Source: Ilumatobacter fluminis
Lineage (GTDB): Bacteria; Actinomycetota; Acidimicrobiia; Acidimicrobiales; Ilumatobacteraceae
Direction: 5' to 3'
Assembly: GCF_004364865.1 (NCBI RefSeq)
Contig: NZ_SOAU01000001.1
Location: 3,070,001 to 3,134,000 of the forward strand
Length of the DNA stretch: 64,000 nt
The notes under the pieces are model-generated. The model was not told where the DNA came from, searched no databases, and was given only the letters and a program-made list of their open reading frames with translations. How positions within the stretch are numbered: the stretch's first letter is position 1; the number at the start of each line of letters is the position of its first letter. Of the stretch, positions 59,715 through 64,000 are shown piece after piece. A program made the position numbers and the translations under genes.

Positions 59715-61115
59715 TCAGCCGTTGAAGTTGCGACCGGTGAGCGTCAACATCGTCTCACCGAACAGCTCGGACAGGCTCGGGTGCGGTTGGATGAACTCGG
59801 CGACCTCGTCGACGGTGGCCTCCCAGTTGACTGCAAGGTACCCGCCGGAGAGCTGCTCGGTCACCCAGGGGCCCACCATGTGGACGCCGAGGACCTGGCC
59901 GGCGGTGCCGTCGGCGTTCTTCTTGGCGACGACCTTGACCATGCCTTCGGTCTCGCCGACGATCTGGGCACGGCTGTTGAACTTGTACGGGTGCTTGGCC
60001 ACCAGCACGTCGATGCCGGCCTCCTTGCAGGCGTCTTCGCCCGGTCCGGCCCATGCGACCTCGGGGTGGCAGTAGATGGCCCACGGGACACGGTCGTACA
60101 TGACCGGCATCGGCGACTCGCCGAGCAGGTGCTTGACGACCATGACCGCTTCGGCGTAGCCGACGTGGGCGAGCTGCGGCGTGTCGATCAGGTCGCCGAT
60201 CGCGTAGACGCCCGGCTCACCGGTCTGGCAGAACTCGTCGACCTCGACGAACCCGCGCTCGCTCACCGTGACGGCCGTGCCGTCGAGACCGAGCTGGTCG
60301 GCGAAGGGGCGCCGACCGACCGACACGATCACGGCGTCGACCTCGACCGACTCACCGTCACCGAACGCGACCGTGGTGCCGCCGTTGTCGTTCGGGGTGT
60401 GGCCGTTGACCATGACCCCGGTCTTGATCGTGATGCCCTTCTTCTTGAACGAGCGCACGACGACGTTCGCGACGTCGTTGTCGAGACCCGGGAGGATCTT
60501 GGGCAGGCCCTCGAGGATCGTGACCTCCGCGCCGAGGTCGGCGAAGGTGGAGGCGAACTCGCAGCCGATGGCGCCACCACCGATGACGGCGACGCGGCCC
60601 GGGACGTGTTCGAGGTCGAGGACCTCGTCGCTCGTCATGATCGGGCCGCCACGCTCGAAGTTCGGGATGAGGCGGGGCACCGAGCCGGTCGCCAGCAGCA
60701 CGTTCGTGCCGGTGATCGTCTCGGTTGCGCCCTCGTTCATCTGCACGGTGACCGTGCGATCGGCGCCGAGCGAGCCGACACCGTTGAACACCTCGACCTT
60801 GCGGCCCTTGCACATCGCGCCGATGCCACCGACGAGGCCGGCGACGATCTTCTGCTTGCGGGCCTGCGTGACGGCGAAGTCGACCGTCGGGGCGCTCGAC
60901 TCGATGCCGAAGTCGGCGCTGTGTTCGACGTGCCGCTTGACGGCCGCCGTCTCGAGGAAGGCCTTCGCCGGGATGCAGCCACGGTTGAGGCACGTGCCTC
61001 CGAGTGCATCCTTCTCGACGAGGGCCACCTGCAGACCGGCCGACGCCCCGTACAACGCAGCTGCGTAGCCGCCGGGGCCGCCGCCGATCACCACCAGATC
61101 GAACGTGTTGCTCAC
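59715..61115 (-). CDS. lpdA: Dihydrolipoyl dehydrogenase (E3)
   Basis: 466 residues from GTG 61115. FAD motif VVIGGGPGGYAAA, redox-active Cys42 and Cys47 in GGTCLNRGCIPAK, NAD motif AVIGGGAIGCEFAS, GDLIDTPQLAH and the C-terminal active-site HPSLSE (His, Glu). Regenerates lipoamide for 2-oxoacid dehydrogenase complexes. First gene of the lpdA-sucB-lipBA operon; the ATG is replaced by GTG. Confidence 0.93.
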   Translation of the reverse strand: MSNTFDLVVIGGGPGGYAAALYGASAGLQVALVEKDALGGTCLNRGCIPAKAFLETAAVKRHVEHSADFGIESSAPTVDFAVTQARKQKIVAGLVGGIGAMCKGRKVEVFNGVGSLGADRTVTVQMNEGATETITGTNVLLATGSVPRLIPNFERGGPIMTSDEVLDLEHVPGRVAVIGGGAIGCEFASTFADLGAEVTILEGLPKILPGLDNDVANVVVRSFKKKGITIKTGVMVNGHTPNDNGGTTVAFGDGESVEVDAVIVSVGRRPFADQLGLDGTAVTVSERGFVEVDEFCQTGEPGVYAIGDLIDTPQLAHVGYAEAVMVVKHLLGESPMPVMYDRVPWAIYCHPEVAWAGPGEDACKEAGIDVLVAKHPYKFNSRAQIVGETEGMVKVVAKKNADGTAGQVLGVHMVGPWVTEQLSGGYLAVNWEATVDEVAEFIQPHPSLSELFGETMLTLTGRNFNG

Positions 61116-61193
61116 GGCGTTCACCGTATCGGCCCTACCAACCGGTAACTGCACGACGGTGGTGGCCAGGCCACCACCGTGTGGTGACCGTCG

Positions 61194-61619
61194 TCACGAC
61201 AGGACCCAGCGGGCCTGTTCTTCACCGCGTTCGTAGAACAACACCCGCGAGCTCCCGTCGGCGCTCGACACGTCGAACCGCACGACGCACACCGACTCGG
61301 CGACCGTGGTCGCCGCGCACGCGTCGGGGGCATCGGTGTCGACCGGCGCGATCGGCCGACCGGATGCGATCAGGCGGAATCCGGCGGCGCCGTCGGGATC
61401 GTCGACGCCGGCGATCCGGATGCCCACGCTGAGCACGCCATCCGCCTCGTCGGCGGCCTCGACCTCGATCGTCAGATCGCCGACGTCGACCGGCTCCCCG
61501 ATCGGGACGGCCTCGGACACGTCGTCCTGGCCGGCGAGCTGGAACAGGAAGACGGCGCCGGCGAGCATGATCGCGAGGCCGCAGGCGAGCGCGAGGAGCA
61601 GCAAGGTCCGGGTCTTCAC
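61194..61619 (-). CDS. Membrane-anchored secreted protein, DUF4352-like
   Basis: 141 residues from GTG 61619 (an alternative GTG at 61661 adds 14 residues; neither has a clear Shine-Dalgarno). One N-terminal helix (TLLLLALACGLAIMLAGAVFLF) then a beta-rich extracellular domain with two Cys (DACAA, SVCVV). Resembles DUF4352-type extracellular domains. Function unknown. Confidence 0.6.
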   Translation of the reverse strand: MKTRTLLLLALACGLAIMLAGAVFLFQLAGQDDVSEAVPIGEPVDVGDLTIEVEAADEADGVLSVGIRIAGVDDPDGAAGFRLIASGRPIAPVDTDAPDACAATTVAESVCVVRFDVSSADGSSRVLFYERGEEQARWVLS

Positions 61620-61747
61620 GCGCTCGGAGGCTAACGGCGGCACGGACCGACGGTCGATCACGACGGATGAGAACGACCTGTGAACAACTACGAAACGACG
61701 GCCCGGTCGCGCCCATCCGCTCGCACCGGACCGCTACTCTGACGCCC

Positions 61748-62467
61748 GTGATCGCACGTCGCCTCACCGCTTTCACCGCCGCCGGCACCATCGTGCTCGC
61801 GGCGTGCGCCGGTGGCGGTGACTCCGACGCACAGGTCGAGACGGAGACCCCGGTCGAAGAGCCCGCTCCGCAACCGGCCGACGAGCCCGCCGACGAACCG
61901 GCCGGCGAGCCTGCTGACGAACCGGCTGACGAGCCCGCTGACGAGCCCGCGACCGAACCGGCTGGCGAGCCTGCTGACGAACCGGCGGCCGAGCCTGTCG
62001 AGGAGCCTGCGGGTGAACCGGCTACCGAGCCGACGCCGTCGCCGACCGAGGCCCCCGTGGCCGTGCCCGAGATCCTCGACGTGTCGGCCACCACGATCGA
62101 CGGCAACGAGATCGAACTCGGCGCATTCGCCGGCCGACCCGTGCTGTTGTGGTTCTGGGCTCCCTGGTGAAGCACCTGCAATCGTGAAGCCCCCTCGGTC
62201 GAGGAGGCCAAGCAACGTTGGGGAGACGAAGTCGCCTTCGTCGGAGTGGCGTGGTCCGGTGACACCGGCCAGTACGTCGACTTCGCCGACCGGTACGACC
62301 TGAGCTTCCCGCAGATCGACGACACGAACGCCGATGTGTTCACCCGTTTCGGCGTGGCGTATCAGCCGGCGATCGCCATCGTCCTCCCGAACGGCGATGT
62401 CCAGACCATCGCCGGGGCCGTCGACGCCGAGACGCTCGACGGCATCCTGAGCCAGGCGACCGCCTGA
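61748..62467 (+). CDS. Thioredoxin-fold (TlpA-like) lipoprotein selenoprotein, in-frame TGA (Sec141)
   Basis: 239 residues with TGA 62168-62170 read as selenocysteine, start GTG 61748. Signal plus lipobox (TIVLAAC), then a repetitive EPADEPAGE-type acidic/Pro linker. A thioredoxin domain follows: LGAFAGRPVLLWFWAPW, then Sec-Ser-Thr-Cys (141-144) where homologues have Cys-x-x-Cys, then NREAPSVEEAKQRW, VAWSGDT and the cis-Pro AYQPAIAIV, ending at 62467. Both halves are in one frame and the junction falls exactly at the redox site. Would be an extracytoplasmic disulfide reductase. Pseudogenisation is the rival explanation but far less likely. Confidence 0.87.
61864..62040. repeat. In-gene Glu-Pro-Ala-Asp repeat
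   Basis: Units of 12 bases (gacgaaccggct, gacgagcccgct) repeat about ten times with synonymous variation and encode the EPADEPAG-type linker of the Trx-like lipoprotein, between the lipobox and the thioredoxin domain. Confidence 0.8.
62189..62208 (+). promoter_or_regulatory. Candidate bacterial SECIS hairpin of Trx-like gene
   Basis: Inside the coding sequence, gccccctc (62189-62196) pairs with gaggaggc (62201-62208) with one C-A mismatch around the four-base loop ggtc. GGUC is the apical loop sequence of the E. coli fdhF SECIS. Its first G is 27 bases after the TGA, within the bacterial window of 16-37. Confidence 0.7.
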
Positions 62468-62537
62468 GCTCTCCTGCACACGCGCCAGGCCGACGTCGAC
62501 CGTCCGCGAGACGGCACCGCCCGGTCGGCGTCGTCGG

Positions 62538-64000
62538 TCAGGCGTCGTCGGCGTCGGCGGCGAAGGCGCAGTCGAAGACCCGGTCGCCGTACTCCTCGTC
62601 GAACACCGAGTAGGGGTTGCGACCCTCGAAGCACTCGACGTTGTCGACCTCGTACGGCACGAGCCATTCGTCGTACCCGTCGGCGACGAGCGCTTCGTAG
62701 CACGGTGCGGCGCCCGTCATCGCCGCGGTGAACTCGTCGTCGGAGAGGCTGTACACCTCGCCCGACCACAGCAACTCGGTGAGCCCGCACTCGGGAGCGA
62801 GCAACGAGACCGGCATCTCCCAGTCCTCGGCGTTGCCGGCGGCGATCTCGGTCTCGAAGCACGTGGTCGCTTCGGCAGCGTCGTCGATCGAGTAGCACCG
62901 ATCGGCCGCCGACTCCTCGTACTCCCAGTCGTCGGCCGAGTCGTCGTCGTCCCAGTCCTCGTCGGCCCAGTCGTCCTCGACCCAGCCGTCGTCGGTCCAC
63001 TCCTGGTCGATCGCGAAGTCGTCGTCACCGACGACGCCCGGGACGAGCCCGAACGCCATGTCGAAGAAGTCACCGACCGCTGCGGTGCCGAGATCGATCA
63101 ACTCGTCGAGTTCGTCGCGGTCGAGAGCCCGCAGCACGGCGAGCATCGCCTCGCTACCGGTGGCGATCGGGCTCACGTACCACTGCCCGTCTCGTTCGCG
63201 GACCTCGAGACCCACGGCCTCCATGTCGCTGAACGCCTCGGTGAACGCCGTGACGAATGCTTCGACCGACTCGGGCACGTCGACGCCGGTCATCTCCTCC
63301 ATCGACGAGGTGGCCTCCGGGTCGAGACAGGTCTCCGCCGACTCCGAACCGTTCGGTCCGGCGTAGTCGACCGTGATGCAGTCGTCCTCGAACGAGAAGC
63401 GCACGGAGTCGTCGCCGTACGAGGCCTCGATGGTGGCGGCGTCGACGAACAGGGTCCGGGCCGAGCCGTCGCCCTCGACGCGCACGTCGGTCTCGGTCAG
63501 CCGGATCTCGACGCCGTCGGATTCGTCGGCGATCGCCTGCTCGGCGTCGGCGAGGAAGAGCGGAGCGTACCGCTGCAAGGCTTCGGCCTCGGCGGGGTCG
63601 AGCATCTGCAGCATGCCGCGCACGTCGAGTGCCGCGAGATGTTCGGCGAACAGATCGACGACACCCTCCGGCGAGTCGGCACCGACGGCGCCGATGCCCT
63701 CGGACGGCGTCGCACCGACGGCCGCCTCGGTGCGGGCGGCCTCGGCCGCCGTGTAGAGCAGGCTCAGGTACCAGGCACCGTCGTGCTCGACGGCCGCCAT
63801 GCTCATCTCGAGTGTGTCGGATTCGGTCACCGACGAGCCGCGCATCTCGGCGAGCTCGTCCTCGGACAAGCGGTCGGTGATCAGCGCACCCATCGGGATC
63901 GCGTCGCCGTCGACCGTGACGAGCGCATCGGCCGACATGTGCAGCATCACGATGTCGTCGACACCGAGCTGCTCGACCTCGGTCGTGTGCTGCTCGATCA
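62538..64000 (-). CDS. Large acidic hypothetical protein, N-terminus beyond window
   Basis: The frame is open to the right edge, so the start lies outside; at least 487 residues are present. Multiple acidic patches and two Cys pairs in the C-terminal ~100 residues (ATTCFETEI, PECGL, PCYEAL, NVECFE, FDCAF) suggest an extracytoplasmic domain with disulfides. A Trp/Asp-rich low-complexity tract (WTDDGWVEDDWADEDW) separates the two halves. No signal is visible because the start is missing, and no family is recognised. Confidence 0.55.
   Translation of the reverse strand, partial: IEQHTTEVEQLGVDDIVMLHMSADALVTVDGDAIPMGALITDRLSEDELAEMRGSSVTESDTLEMSMAAVEHDGAWYLSLLYTAAEAARTEAAVGATPSEGIGAVGADSPEGVVDLFAEHLAALDVRGMLQMLDPAEAEALQRYAPLFLADAEQAIADESDGVEIRLTETDVRVEGDGSARTLFVDAATIEASYGDDSVRFSFEDDCITVDYAGPNGSESAETCLDPEATSSMEEMTGVDVPESVEAFVTAFTEAFSDMEAVGLEVRERDGQWYVSPIATGSEAMLAVLRALDRDELDELIDLGTAAVGDFFDMAFGLVPGVVGDDDFAIDQEWTDDGWVEDDWADEDWDDDDSADDWEYEESAADRCYSIDDAAEATTCFETEIAAGNAEDWEMPVSLLAPECGLTELLWSGEVYSLSDDEFTAAMTGAAPCYEALVADGYDEWLVPYEVDNVECFEGRNPYSVFDEEYGDRVFDCAFAADADDA

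Noticed and set aside
62246-62467. Independent small gene downstream of the Trx-like gene
   Set aside because: It is in the same frame as the upstream part and carries the second half of a thioredoxin fold, so it is the C-terminus of one selenoprotein.

Overview
The window is high-GC, gene-dense bacterial DNA with no rRNA, tRNA, CRISPR array or complete mobile element. Gene content points to an actinobacterium, most likely of the Acidimicrobiia/Ilumatobacter type (inference from content, not from a marker gene). It has a fused E1/E2 2-oxoglutarate decarboxylase of the mycobacterial Kgd type, a MutY without NUDIX domain, an F420-type luciferase-like oxidoreductase, an Mca/MshB-like deacetylase, a MrpA with an MrpB-like C-terminus, and many short-lipobox lipoproteins with Ser/Thr/Pro/Asp-rich linkers.

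Layout. 0.2-5 kb (minus): small membrane protein, lipoprotein, LmbE-like deacetylase, alpha-methylacyl-CoA racemase-like enzyme, alpha/beta hydrolase, PH/SHOCT membrane protein. 5-6.9 kb: UvrD-family helicase. 7-13.1 kb (minus): kgd, an NYN-S1-histone-H1-like protein and exonuclease III. 13.2-20 kb: scattered metabolic and hypothetical genes ending in a phytanoyl-CoA dioxygenase, then a 7-copy palindromic repeat array. 20.4-22.4 kb: a thioredoxin-fused protein followed by a UGSC-family selenoprotein with an in-frame TGA. 22.4-30.3 kb: collagen-like secreted protein, mutY, YbhN-like flippase-type protein, serine hydrolase, ECF sigma factor with a large membrane partner. 30.4-41.6 kb: Nudix, LOG, methylsuccinyl-CoA-dehydrogenase-like enzyme, HAD, lipoproteins, HrpB helicase, TauE-like transporter, class I fumarase. 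41.6-47.6 kb: complete mrpA(B)CDEFG antiporter operon. 47.6-56.6 kb: cold-shock protein, FAD siderophore reductase, ABC-F protein, MscL, flavoprotein disulfide reductase, MFS transporter, LLM oxidoreductase. 56.6-61.1 kb (minus): lpdA-sucB-lipBA, with LipB and LipA fused in one polypeptide. 61.2-64 kb: a second probable selenoprotein, a thioredoxin-fold lipoprotein whose first active-site Cys is TGA, and a truncated hypothetical gene.

How genes fit together. Kgd (E1/E2), SucB (E2) and Lpd (E3), with LipB-LipA supplying the lipoyl group, form a near-complete 2-oxoacid dehydrogenase supply line; fumarase adds another TCA step. The two TGA-containing redox genes imply a working selenocysteine apparatus (selA/selB/selC/selD), which is not in this window.

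The other striking layer is a set of intergenic palindromes of at least three related sequence families. They often occur as inverted pairs, and several carry the stop codons of convergent neighbours. They look like REP-type mobile repeats that may double as terminators.
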